Positions 1 to 5,928 of a stretch of 5,928 bases of DNA are shown piece by piece (position 1 is the first letter of the stretch; each line of letters starts with the position of its first letter). The translations under genes were made by a program, and so were the position numbers. Source of the stretch: an uncultured bacterium (GTDB lineage: Bacteria; Actinomycetota; Coriobacteriia; Coriobacteriales; Atopobiaceae); NCBI GenBank assembly GCA_905214175.1, contig CAJMLD010000108.1, positions 1 to 5,928 of the forward strand. Direction: 5' to 3'. Below the pieces are notes generated by a model. The model saw nothing but the letters and a program-made list of their open reading frames with translations, made no database searches and had not been told where the DNA came from.

Positions 1-119
1 AGGCCTTCGACGTCACGCCCAAGGATGGCATGGCGCTGCTCAAGGGCGTGGTGAGCCGCAAGAAGCAGATCATCCCGCCCATCATGGCAACGCTCCAGAA
101 GATCGACGAGGACGACTAG
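1..119 (+). CDS. ppaC: C-terminal end of a family II (manganese-dependent) inorganic pyrophosphatase, partial
   Basis: This is the last 38 codons of a gene that begins left of the window, read in the frame starting at base 3 and ending at TAG 117-119. The visible peptide contains G-V-V-S-R-K-K-Q-I-I-P-P, with SRKKQ encoded at 54-68. From knowledge of the family, an SRKKQ motif followed by a short hydrophobic-proline tail closes the DHHA2 domain of family II pyrophosphatases, where the Arg and Lys side chains bind pyrophosphate. The enzyme is cytosolic and hydrolyses PPi to two phosphates, pulling biosynthetic reactions forward. The N-terminal DHH metal-binding domain is outside the window and cannot be checked, so another DHH/DHHA2 phosphoesterase is possible. 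The tail ends in an acidic D-E-D-D. A strong terminator follows 23 bases after the stop, so the gene is probably not cotranscribed with purL. Confidence 0.75.
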   Translation, partial: AFDVTPKDGMALLKGVVSRKKQIIPPIMATLQKIDEDD

Positions 120-142
120 CCCTTCTCGCCCAGCGCGTATTG

Positions 143-181
143 CCGCCCCAGTCGCACGCCGCGACCGGGGCGGTTGTTTTT
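143..181 (+). terminator. Intrinsic terminator of the pyrophosphatase gene
   Basis: A GC-rich hairpin pairs CCGCCCC (143-149) with GGGGCGG (167-173). After one A/C mismatch, GTCGC (151-155) pairs with GCGAC (161-165), leaving the 5-nt loop ACGCC. The stem is followed by TTGTTTTT (174-181). The strong stem plus U-tract and its place 23 bases after a stop codon make this a standard Rho-independent terminator. Confidence 0.92.
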
Positions 182-264
182 CTCGGCAGGGCGTCCTTCT
201 CGGCGCGTCGCATTTCTCAGCCCCGGCGTACACCTGTGCACAAACTATTGGGCAGCTGGCCACA

Positions 265-358
265 AACCTCACACGTGTTGTTTCTTATTTGATATATGTT
301 CAACCTCAACTGGACTTTTCGTTTCGCACATCAAAATAGAAATATCACGTGTGAGGTT
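265..358. repeat. Exact 13-bp inverted repeat flanking an AT-rich island upstream of purL
   Basis: AACCTCACACGTG at 265-277 is the exact reverse complement of CACGTGTGAGGTT at 346-358. Both arms contain the palindrome CACGTG or ACACGTGT. The 68 bases between them have about 20 G/C, near 29%, against roughly 70% in the adjacent gene. A third partial copy, AACCTCA, lies at 302-308. The arrangement fits a pair of operator sites for a dimeric regulator that could loop the DNA. It could also be the ends of a small inserted element, but no target-site duplication is visible at the outer edges. The repeat itself is seen directly; its role is inference. Confidence 0.6.
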
Positions 359-434
359 ATTCATAGCCGCAAGCTGTTCGGCAACGAATGTGTGACGCGC
401 AGAGCGCCTTCCAACGCCAGCGCCCCGGCTGCCG

Positions 435-440
435 TAGAAT
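435..440 (+). promoter_or_regulatory. Possible purL -10 element (TAGAAT)
   Basis: TAGAAT matches the sigma-70 consensus TATAAT at five of six positions. It would place transcription start near 447, giving a leader of about 65 nt before the purL ATG. No good -35 hexamer is found 16-18 bases upstream (412-417 reads CAACGC). This is weak, although many high-GC actinobacterial promoters have poorly conserved -35 boxes. The inverted repeat would then lie about 90-180 bases upstream of the start. Confidence 0.35.
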
Positions 441-497
441 GGTGAGCGGTCCTTCTCGGCGTCGCACCCGCGACGCCCTCTGCCCACACCCAGCAGG

Positions 498-505
498 AAA
501 GGTGG
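498..505 (+). promoter_or_regulatory. purL ribosome binding site that fixes the start at 511
   Basis: AAAGGTGG, preceded by AGG, is close to the AAGGAGG Shine-Dalgarno consensus and ends five bases before ATG 511. No comparable site precedes the in-frame ATGs at 388 and 439, which supports the shorter start. Confidence 0.75.
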
Positions 506-510
506 CCTCG

Positions 511-3500
511 ATGGTCTCGCGCATCTACGTTGAGAAAAGGGACGGATTCGACGGGGAGGCGCGGGCGCTTAGCCACGAGCTGCGGCACATGCTGGGCATC
601 TCGTCGCTCACGGGCCTGCGCATCATCAACCGCTACGACGTCGAGGGCATCTCGGAGGAGCTCTTCGAGCAGTGCGTGCCCGTGGTCTTCTCCGAGCCGC
701 AGACAGACCGAGCCACGCGCGAGATGCCCGAGGTTGCGGAGGGCGCGCGCGTCTTTGCCGTGGAGTCCCTGCCCGGTCAGTTTGACATGCGCGACGCCTC
801 GGCGGCCGAGTGCATCCAGCTCGTCTCGCAGGGCGAGCGTCCCACGGTGAGAAACGCCAAGGTCTACGTGCTGGAGGGCTCGCTCACCGACGAGGACCTC
901 GACGCCATCAAGCGCTACGTGATCAACCCGGTCGAGGCGCGCGAGGCGTCGCTCGAGAAGCGCGAGACCCTTACCACCGCGTACCCCGAGCCCGCGGACG
1001 TCGAGGTCCTGGACGGATTCCTCGACCTGGACGAGAAGGGCATCGAGGCCTTTGTGCGCGACCGCGGACTGGCCATGGACGTGGCCGACGCCAAGTTCTG
1101 TCAGAGCTACTTTGCACACGAGGGGCGCGTGCCCACCATCACCGAGATCCGCATGATCGACACCTACTGGTCTGACCACTGCCGTCACACCACCTTTGGC
1201 ACCGCCCTCAGCGACATCCAGTTCGACAACACCCAGGTGGCGGCCGCGTTCCGCCGCTACATGGACATCCGTCACCAGCTCGGCCGCGATGACAAGCCCG
1301 TCTGCCTCATGGACATGGGCACCATCGGCGCCAAGTGGCTCAAGCACACGGGTCAGCTTACCGGCCTGGACGAGTCCGAGGAAATCAACGCCTGCACCGT
1401 GAAGGCAAAGGTCGACGTCAACGGCCACGACGAGGACTGGCTCTACCTCTTCAAGAACGAGACGCACAACCACCCCACCGAGATCGAACCGTTTGGCGGC
1501 GCGGCAACCTGCATTGGCGGCGCCATCCGCGACCCGCTCTCGGGCCGCAGCTACGTGTACCAGGCCATGCGCGTGACCGGCGCGGCAGACCCCACGGCAC
1601 CGGTGTCGAGCACGCTTCCCGGCAAGCTCCCGCAGCGCAAGATCTGCCGCACCGCGGCAGCCGGCTACTCCTCCTACGGCAACCAGATCGGCCTTGCCAC
1701 CGGCCAGGTCTCCGAGCTCTACCACCCGGGCTACGTGGCCAAGCGCATGGAGATTGGCGCCGTGGTGGGCGCGACGCCCGTAAGCCACGTGCGTCGCGAG
1801 TGCCCCGCGCCGGGCGACAAGATCGTGCTTCTCGGCGGCCGCACCGGCCGTGACGGCATTGGCGGGGCCACGGGCAGCTCCAAGGCGCACAACGTGGAGT
1901 CGCTCGAGAAGGACGGCGCCGAGGTCCAGAAGGGCAACGCCCCCACCGAGCGCAAGCTGCAGCGGCTCTTCCGCCGCGGTGACGCGTGTCGCCTCATCAA
2001 GCGCTGCAACGACTTTGGCGCCGGCGGCGTCTCGGTTGCCATCGGCGAGCTTGCCGACGGGCTTCTCATCGACCTTGACCGCGTGCCCAAGAAGTACGAC
2101 GGCCTCGACGGTACCGAGCTTGCCATCTCCGAATCGCAGGAGCGCATGGCCGTGGCGCTGGCGCCCGAGGACGTGGACGAGTTCCTGGGCTACGCGCACG
2201 AGGAGAACCTCGAGGCCACGGTTGTCGCCGAGGTCACCAAGGAGCCCCGCCTGCGTATGACCTGGCGCGGCAAGACCATCGTGGACGTGAGCCGCGAGTT
2301 CCTCTCGTCCAACGGCGCGCCCAAGTCCACCTCGGTGCGAGTGTGCGCACCGCACGAGTACCATCACGAGTGGGCCGGCGACACCTTTGCGCAGAAGATG
2401 GTCTCGCTGGTGAGCGACCTCAATGTGGCATCCAACAAGGGCCTGGCGGAGAGGTTCGACTCCACCATTGGCGCCGCAACCGTGCTCATGCCGTTTGGCG
2501 GCACAACCCAGCTCACGCCCGCGCTTGGCATGGCTGCCAAGCTTCCGGTGGACGGCGAGACCACCACGTGCTCGGGCATGGCGTGGGGCTACAACCCCTA
2601 CCTCATGAGCGAGGACGAGTACACGGGCGCCTACCTTGCCGTTGTCGAGTCTGTCTCCAAGCTCGTGGACATGGGCTTCGAGCACAGGAACTTCTACCTC
2701 ACGTTCCAGGAGTACTTCGAGAAGCTCCGCGACGATCCCCGGCGCTGGGGCAGGCCCACGGCCGCGCTTCTCGGCGCGCTCATGGCCCAGCTTGACCTGG
2801 GCATCGGCTCCATTGGCGGCAAGGACTCGATGTCTGGCTCGTTCGAGGACCTCGACGTGCCGCCCACGCTGGTCTCATTTGCCACCGGTCTGGGCACGGT
2901 TGACCGGGTGACCTCGCCAGAGTTCAAGCACGCCGGCGACCAGGTGATTGTTGTGGTGCCGGAGTACGGAGACGACGGCATCACGCCCAAGGCGGAGTCT
3001 CTTCTCGCCGCGTTTGACTATGTCGAGAAGCTCATTGGCGCCGGTGCCGCGCGCGCCGTGAGCACGCCGGGGTACGGCTGCATGGCCGAGGCCATGTTCA
3101 AGATGTGCGTGGGCAACTTCATTGGCCTGCGCGTGCGCCCCGAGTTCACTCAGGAGGCGCTGCTCAACCCCGCGTACGGCAGCTTTGTGATCGAGCTTGC
3201 ACAGAGCGCCAACCTGCCGGAGGCGCCGCAGGGCGTGACCGTGGCAGCGTTTGGCGAGACGCTTGCGGAGTACGCGCTCTACGCTTGCGGCGAGCGCATG
3301 TCCATCCTGGACGACCTGCAGAAGCCCTGGGAGAACGCGCTCTCTGGCGTGTACCCGTACCTGGGCAAGGCCGAGGGACCGGCTTGCGCACCCCTCTCGT
3401 TTGATGCCGAGAAGGCCGGCGTCACGCCCACGCGCCACACCACCGGCCCCAGCTTTGCCAAGCCGCGCGTGGTAATTCCCGTCTTCCCGGGAACCAACTG

Positions 3501-4257
3501 CGAGTACGACTCCGCGCGCGCGTTCGAGCGCGTGGGCGCCGTGGCAAAGACGGTGATCGTGAACAACCTCACGCCGCAGGCGGTCTCCGAGAGCGTCGAC
3601 GCGATGGTGCGGGCCATCCGCGAGAGCCAGATTGTCTTCATCCCCGGTGGCTTCTCCGGCGGTGACGAGCCCGATGGCTCCGCCAAGTTCATCGTGGCCT
3701 TCTTCCGCAACCCCGCCGTCACCGAGGCGGTTCGCGACCTGCTGCAGGCGCGCGATGGCCTTATGCTGGGCGTTTGCAATGGGTTCCAGGCACTCATCAA
3801 GCTGGGCCTCGTTCCCTACGGCGACATCGTCGACGCGCGCGAGGACTCCCCCACCCTCACGTTCAACCCCATTGGGCGCCACCAGAGCCGCCTCGTGCGC
3901 ACGCGCGTAGCCTCGACCATCTCGCCGTGGCTCTCCAAGTGCCAGGTAGGCGACGTGCACAACATCGCGATCAGCCACGGAGAGGGACGTTTCGTCTGCA
4001 CCGCCGACGAGCTGGAGCGCCTGGAGGCCGCAGGGCAGATTGCCACGCAGTACGTGAACGCCGACCGGCTGCCGTCCATGAACCTGCGCTCCAACCCCAA
4101 CGGGTCGTTCATGGCCGTCGAGGGCATCACCTCGCCCGACGGCCGCGTACTGGGGAAGATGGGCCACACCGAGCGCAGCGGAGCCGGCCTCTACAAGAAC
4201 GTGCCCGGCAACGCATACCAGCCGCTGTTCGAGGGCGGTGTGAGCTACTTCGCGTAA
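511..4257 (+). CDS. purL: Phosphoribosylformylglycinamidine (FGAM) synthase, single-chain clade II form
   Basis: This cytosolic enzyme of de novo purine synthesis converts FGAR, glutamine, ATP and water to FGAM, glutamate, ADP and phosphate. The start at 511 gives 1248 residues, near the ~1250 usual for the large clade II family, and opens with R-I-Y-V-E-K-R typical of that group.

The order seen is: a PurS-like N-terminal part and linker (about 1-215); a YWSDHCRHTTF motif (His223); a synthetase half with E-T-H-N-H-P (317-322), a glycine-rich GGRTGRDGIGGATG loop (442-455), NDFGAGG (500-506) and SESQERM (540-546); and a second synthetase half with GGTTQLTPALGM (663-674) and GSIGGKDSM (766-774). 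The C-terminal class I glutaminase domain begins about 985. It has FPGTNC (992-997), PGGFSGGDEPDG (1045-1056), nucleophile Cys1089 in GVCNGFQ, HGEGRF (1156-1161), and the His1219/Glu1221 pair in GHTER.

All catalytic signatures are present with no frameshift, so the enzyme should be active. It ammonia-channels within one chain and needs no separate PurQ or PurS. It stands alone here, without other pur genes. Confidence 0.96.
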   Translation: MVSRIYVEKRDGFDGEARALSHELRHMLGISSLTGLRIINRYDVEGISEELFEQCVPVVFSEPQTDRATREMPEVAEGARVFAVESLPGQFDMRDASAAECIQLVSQGERPTVRNAKVYVLEGSLTDEDLDAIKRYVINPVEAREASLEKRETLTTAYPEPADVEVLDGFLDLDEKGIEAFVRDRGLAMDVADAKFCQSYFAHEGRVPTITEIRMIDTYWSDHCRHTTFGTALSDIQFDNTQVAAAFRRYMDIRHQLGRDDKPVCLMDMGTIGAKWLKHTGQLTGLDESEEINACTVKAKVDVNGHDEDWLYLFKNETHNHPTEIEPFGGAATCIGGAIRDPLSGRSYVYQAMRVTGAADPTAPVSSTLPGKLPQRKICRTAAAGYSSYGNQIGLATGQVSELYHPGYVAKRMEIGAVVGATPVSHVRRECPAPGDKIVLLGGRTGRDGIGGATGSSKAHNVESLEKDGAEVQKGNAPTERKLQRLFRRGDACRLIKRCNDFGAGGVSVAIGELADGLLIDLDRVPKKYDGLDGTELAISESQERMAVALAPEDVDEFLGYAHEENLEATVVAEVTKEPRLRMTWRGKTIVDVSREFLSSNGAPKSTSVRVCAPHEYHHEWAGDTFAQKMVSLVSDLNVASNKGLAERFDSTIGAATVLMPFGGTTQLTPALGMAAKLPVDGETTTCSGMAWGYNPYLMSEDEYTGAYLAVVESVSKLVDMGFEHRNFYLTFQEYFEKLRDDPRRWGRPTAALLGALMAQLDLGIGSIGGKDSMSGSFEDLDVPPTLVSFATGLGTVDRVTSPEFKHAGDQVIVVVPEYGDDGITPKAESLLAAFDYVEKLIGAGAARAVSTPGYGCMAEAMFKMCVGNFIGLRVRPEFTQEALLNPAYGSFVIELAQSANLPEAPQGVTVAAFGETLAEYALYACGERMSILDDLQKPWENALSGVYPYLGKAEGPACAPLSFDAEKAGVTPTRHTTGPSFAKPRVVIPVFPGTNCEYDSARAFERVGAVAKTVIVNNLTPQAVSESVDAMVRAIRESQIVFIPGGFSGGDEPDGSAKFIVAFFRNPAVTEAVRDLLQARDGLMLGVCNGFQALIKLGLVPYGDIVDAREDSPTLTFNPIGRHQSRLVRTRVASTISPWLSKCQVGDVHNIAISHGEGRFVCTADELERLEAAGQIATQYVNADRLPSMNLRSNPNGSFMAVEGITSPDGRVLGKMGHTERSGAGLYKNVPGNAYQPLFEGGVSYFA

Positions 4258-4263
4258 GCGCAG

Positions 4264-4355
4264 CCAGGGAGGTGGGGCCTCAGCCCTTATCCCCCAGGCG
4301 TCGAAGAGCATCAAACCCACGACCCCTGGGGGATAAGGGCTGAGGCCCTCCCTGG
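4264..4355 (+). terminator. Very long hairpin after purL, probable terminator or REP-like palindrome
   Basis: Bases 4276-4298 pair perfectly with 4325-4347 (23 bp). Beyond a 4-nt bulge (GTGG, 4272-4275), CCAGGGAG (4264-4271) pairs with CTCCCTGG (4348-4355), for 31 bp in all. The loop (4299-4324) can add GTCG/CGAC (4300-4303 with 4320-4323). It starts seven bases after the purL stop. The downstream tract GGGTCACTTTCTTA is only modestly T-rich, so it is not a classic intrinsic terminator. It may stop transcription weakly, block RNA decay from the 3' end, or be a dispersed palindromic repeat. Each arm can also fold on itself (GGGC-CTCA-GCCC at 4275-4286; GGGC-TGAG-GCCC at 4337-4348). Confidence 0.7.
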
Positions 4356-4471
4356 GGGTCACTTTCTTACCGGCTGACGGTGTTGGAGGGATGGCAGGGG
4401 TGCCGATGGCGCCAACGTCATCGCGGCCACCCGCCGTTCTGGGAGCACCTGCGAGCAATGGGCGGCCCGCG

Positions 4472-4477
4472 TATACT
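4472..4477 (+). promoter_or_regulatory. Possible -10 element of the permease gene (TATACT)
   Basis: TATACT matches TATAAT at five of six positions. It would start transcription near 4484, about 22 bases before the permease ATG. No convincing -35 hexamer lies 16-18 bases upstream. Its position between the long hairpin and the Shine-Dalgarno favours an independent promoter for the permease. Confidence 0.42.
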
Positions 4478-4494
4478 GTGTCGCCGGTTGGACG

Positions 4495-4501
4495 AGAGGA
4501 G
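4495..4501 (+). promoter_or_regulatory. Permease ribosome binding site deciding the start at 4506
   Basis: AGAGGAG lies four bases before ATG 4506 (GAGG is six bases away). An upstream in-frame ATG at 4380 would add 42 residues that are not membrane-like and has no Shine-Dalgarno. A downstream in-frame ATG at 4536 has only a weak GGGG upstream. The start at 4506 is therefore preferred. Confidence 0.65.
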
Positions 4502-4505
4502 CAGC

Positions 4506-5510
4506 ATGGCGCAGGTAACGAACACGGGGTTCCACATGAGCGAGCGACGCGAGCGGTTCTTCACGAGCACGTGGGGTGCTCTTCTCGCCGCCGCGTTCTG
4601 CTGCCTGCTCTGGGGGTCGGCGTTCCCCTGCATCAAGATTGGCTACGCGCTGTTCGACATCGTGGGCACCGACACCGCGTCCCAGATGCTCTTCGCGGGA
4701 ACGCGCTTTCTTCTTGCCGGGGCAATGGTCATCGTCTTTGTGAGCATTGCCAGAAGGCGCCCGCTGGTGCCCAAGCGCACGGACGTTGGCGCCATCTGCC
4801 TGCTGGCGCTATTCCAGACCTTCGGTCAATATGCCTTCTTCTACCTGGGACTTGCGCATGCCGCGGGAACCACGAGCTCGGTCATCGAGGCGAGCGCCAA
4901 CTTCTTTGCCATCCTGCTTTCGGCGCTGGCGTTTCGCCAGGAGCGGATTACCGGCAGAAAGCTGGCGGGTTGCCTGCTGGGATTTGCGGGTGTTGTTCTC
5001 ATCAATCTTGGCGGTGGCCTGGGCAGCCTCTCATTTTCCTTCTCGCCCGATGGCGAGGGCATGATTCTTCTGAGCACGCTGTGCTCGGCCACGTCCTCCT
5101 GTCTTATCCAGCGACTTTCCAAACGGCAGGACCCGGTGCTGCTCAGCGGATGGCAGTTTGTGGTGGGCGGGCTTGGACTCATGGCGATGGGCGTCGCTGG
5201 CGGCGGGACGATTTCGCCCACCGGGCCGAGCGCCATTGCGCTGCTCGCATACATGGCGTTCATCTCGGCGGCGGCATACAGCGTGTGGTCGCTCCTGCTT
5301 TCCGTGAACTCGGTCTCGCGCATCTCGGTCTATGGGTTCATGAACCCGGTGTTTGGCTTCGTGCTTTCTGCAGTGCTCCTCGGCGAGTACCAGCAGGTTG
5401 ACCCCGTGCGCTCCATCTGCGCCCTAGTGCTGGTAAGCGCCGGCATTGTGGTGGTCAATCGCGTGGGCGCGAAGACCGAAGGCAGCTCCGAGTCAAGGCG
5501 CGCAAACTGA
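4506..5510 (+). CDS. EamA/DMT-superfamily permease (RhaT/YdcZ-like ten-helix transporter)
   Basis: This 334-residue inner-membrane protein belongs by pattern to the drug/metabolite transporter superfamily, whose members export or import amino acids, metabolites or drugs; the substrate cannot be told from this sequence.

After a hydrophilic start with E-R-R-E-R-like charge (residues 12-17), ten hydrophobic segments can be seen at about 23-43, 62-82, 93-113, 123-143, 152-168, 184-204, 212-230, 242-264, 273-293 and 300-318. This is the two-EamA-repeat layout, and the length matches the family (about 290-330). Family signatures are LLWGSAF in helix 1 (34-40), the E-R-I-T-G-R-K-L-A-G turn leading into helix 5 (146-155), and F-M-N-P-V-F-G-F followed by L-L-G-E in the second repeat (278-294). 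The tail is short and hydrophilic.

The gene has its own likely -10 and ribosome site and sits after the long hairpin, so a link to purL function is not implied. A clear terminator after the stop is not seen. Confidence 0.88.
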   Translation: MAQVTNTGFHMSERRERFFTSTWGALLAAAFCCLLWGSAFPCIKIGYALFDIVGTDTASQMLFAGTRFLLAGAMVIVFVSIARRRPLVPKRTDVGAICLLALFQTFGQYAFFYLGLAHAAGTTSSVIEASANFFAILLSALAFRQERITGRKLAGCLLGFAGVVLINLGGGLGSLSFSFSPDGEGMILLSTLCSATSSCLIQRLSKRQDPVLLSGWQFVVGGLGLMAMGVAGGGTISPTGPSAIALLAYMAFISAAAYSVWSLLLSVNSVSRISVYGFMNPVFGFVLSAVLLGEYQQVDPVRSICALVLVSAGIVVVNRVGAKTEGSSESRRAN

Positions 5511-5688
5511 AAACCCAAAAGTGCCCGCAAAAGCCGGAAAGTGAGTAAGCAACTGGCTACCAGGGGTCTGATGCACCCTAATCGCACCCGACTTCAGTAC
5601 CAACAGGGAAATAGGCAGCGGAACACCGCCGTTGACTCTCTGGGGGACACGTTCGGCTGCTGGATGCGACATCTCGCCAATAAAATAA

Positions 5689-5718
5689 CACTCATATGCT
5701 AACTTCCGAGTGCTTTTT
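5689..5718 (+). terminator. Weak candidate terminator downstream of the permease gene
   Basis: CACTC (5689-5693) can pair with GAGTG (5708-5712) across a 14-nt loop, followed by CTTTTT (5713-5718). The stem is only five base pairs and lies about 180 bases after the permease stop, so this is a weak call. It is the first hairpin with an adjacent T-run after that gene. Confidence 0.25.
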
Positions 5719-5766
5719 AGTCAGTTATTCTTGCGCGGAAGCGTCGCATGGTCCACATACAGAGCA

Positions 5767-5824
5767 CGGTCGTGCCGTAAAAGATGCAAACGCAGAACCA
5801 TCACATGCGATGACCGATTTTTTT
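5767..5824 (+). terminator. Possible branched stem with T-tract (terminator or end of a small RNA)
   Basis: CGGTCGT (5767-5773) can pair with the region 5810-5816 (ATGACCG), using one G-U pair. The helix is followed after one base by T7 (5818-5824), with further T-rich sequence to 5829. The 36-nt interior can form only small extra helices. The pairing is short and may be chance. If real, it ends transcription coming from the left before the frame at 5899. Confidence 0.25.
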
Positions 5825-5887
5825 CTTTTATAGGGAACATCCGACTCCATTGAAGCGTGTAGAAAGTAAACAGCCACGAGACGAAGC

Positions 5888-5892
5888 GGAGG
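5888..5892 (+). promoter_or_regulatory. Strong ribosome binding site for the gene at the right edge
   Basis: GGAGG, a perfect Shine-Dalgarno core, ends six bases before ATG 5899. In a region with no other gene signal, this is the main support for a real start at 5899. Confidence 0.6.
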
Positions 5893-5898
5893 TTGCAT

Positions 5899-5928
5899 AT
5901 GCGAGGTGGTCAGCATCGCAACTCGGGC
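5899..5928 (+). CDS. Start of an unidentified gene, truncated by the window end
   Basis: Ten codons are visible and read M-R-G-G-Q-H-R-N-S-G; the frame is open to the last base. The start is chosen because GGAGG lies six bases upstream. Ten residues are too few to assign a function. A basic, glycine-rich opening of this kind occurs in some phage packaging or DNA-binding proteins, but that is only a resemblance and not a call. The preceding region is lower in G+C than the other genes, which would fit the edge of an acquired segment. Confidence 0.45.
   Translation, partial: MRGGQHRNSG

Larger units (their letters stand above)
182..510 (+). other. Non-coding purL leader / intergenic region
   Basis: These 329 bases between the pyrophosphatase terminator and the purL start hold no convincing gene. 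The purL frame stays open upstream to an ATG at 388, but that stretch has no Shine-Dalgarno and its translation does not look like the start of an FGAM synthase. The region contains the AT-rich island with the 13-bp inverted repeat (265-358), a possible -10 hexamer (435-440) and the purL ribosome binding site. It also has a 13-bp direct repeat, GTCCTTCTCGGCG, at 193-205 and 449-461, each copy followed within 0-2 bases by TCGCA. I do not recognise a known riboswitch class here. Confidence 0.7.
5511..5898. other. 388-base region without a recognisable gene, reduced G+C
   Basis: No frame on either strand gives a protein that I recognise. The longest minus-strand frame (5725-5916, 63 codons) lacks a Shine-Dalgarno. 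By counting, 5521-5880 has 182 G/C in 360 bases (about 51%), far below purL, and falls to about 42% in 5821-5880. Weak signals are present. CACTC/GAGTG (5689-5693 with 5708-5712) is followed by CTTTTT. A tetraloop hairpin GCGG-AACA-CCGC lies at 5618-5629. A 7-bp closing helix before a T7 tract lies at 5767-5824. No tRNA fold or CRISPR repeat was found. Confidence 0.6.

Noticed and set aside
388..510. 41-codon N-terminal extension of PurL from ATG 388
   Set aside because: It has no ribosome binding site, would read through the candidate -10 element, and the peptide does not resemble the FGAM synthase start, which begins cleanly at 511 with R-I-Y-V-E-K.
182..510. A purine, ZTP or similar riboswitch controlling purL
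   Set aside because: I could not identify the conserved core or helix arrangement of a known class, and no terminator hairpin with a T-run lies between the candidate -10 and the ribosome site. A covariance-model scan would settle it.
361..2685. 774-codon open frame on the minus strand across purL, and a 527-codon one at 2875-4458
   Set aside because: Both are mirror images of the G/C-rich third positions of purL. Their translations are rich in A, G, R, H, L and V with no domain signature, no Shine-Dalgarno support, and they overlap a fully convincing enzyme.
4380..4505. 42-codon N-terminal extension of the permease from ATG 4380
   Set aside because: It is rich in Trp, Arg and Gly and not membrane-like, has no Shine-Dalgarno, and overlaps the likely promoter. 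The start at 4506 has AGAGGAG just upstream.
5511..5898. tRNA gene or attachment site in the gap
   Set aside because: No cloverleaf, no GTTCRANNC T-loop in proper context and no CCA end were found on either strand.
5725..5916. 63-codon minus-strand frame in the right-hand gap
   Set aside because: There is no Shine-Dalgarno before its start, the product is unrecognised, and it would overlap the better-supported plus-strand start at 5899.

Overview
The window is high-GC bacterial DNA. The coding parts are about two-thirds G+C or more by eye, with G/C-ending codons. The dense antisense open frames that come with such composition are ignored here. Codon style, Shine-Dalgarno sites and the type of purine enzyme suggest an actinobacterial relative of the Coriobacteriia (Olsenella/Atopobium/Collinsella-like). 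That placement is inference from protein style and was not tested by any search.

Layout, left to right, all genes on the + strand. (1) Positions 1-119 hold the last codons of what is very probably a family II (Mn-dependent) inorganic pyrophosphatase, closed by a textbook intrinsic terminator at 143-181. (2) Positions 182-510 are a non-coding leader. It contains an AT-rich island (278-345, about 29% G+C) bracketed by an exact 13-bp inverted repeat, then a possible -10 element and a good ribosome binding site. (3) Positions 511-4257 encode a 1248-residue single-chain FGAM synthase (PurL, large clade II form), with glutaminase and synthetase on one polypeptide. (4) Positions 4264-4355 form a very long imperfect hairpin after purL. 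(5) Positions 4506-5510 encode a 334-residue ten-helix EamA/DMT-family permease with its own candidate -10 and Shine-Dalgarno. (6) Positions 5511-5898 have no recognisable gene. Base composition falls to about 50% G+C, and there are only weak hairpin/T-tract signals. (7) At 5899 a new reading frame with a strong Shine-Dalgarno starts and runs out of the window.

The genes do not form an obvious operon. The pyrophosphatase is cut off from purL by a strong terminator, purL is cut off from the permease by the long hairpin, and each gene has its own start signals. PurL performs the fourth step of de novo purine synthesis; no other pur gene is in view. The permease substrate cannot be read from the sequence. 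I see no convincing evidence of a new multi-gene system. The parts most worth a second look are the purL leader inverted repeat, the long hairpin, and the composition drop with the truncated gene at the right edge.
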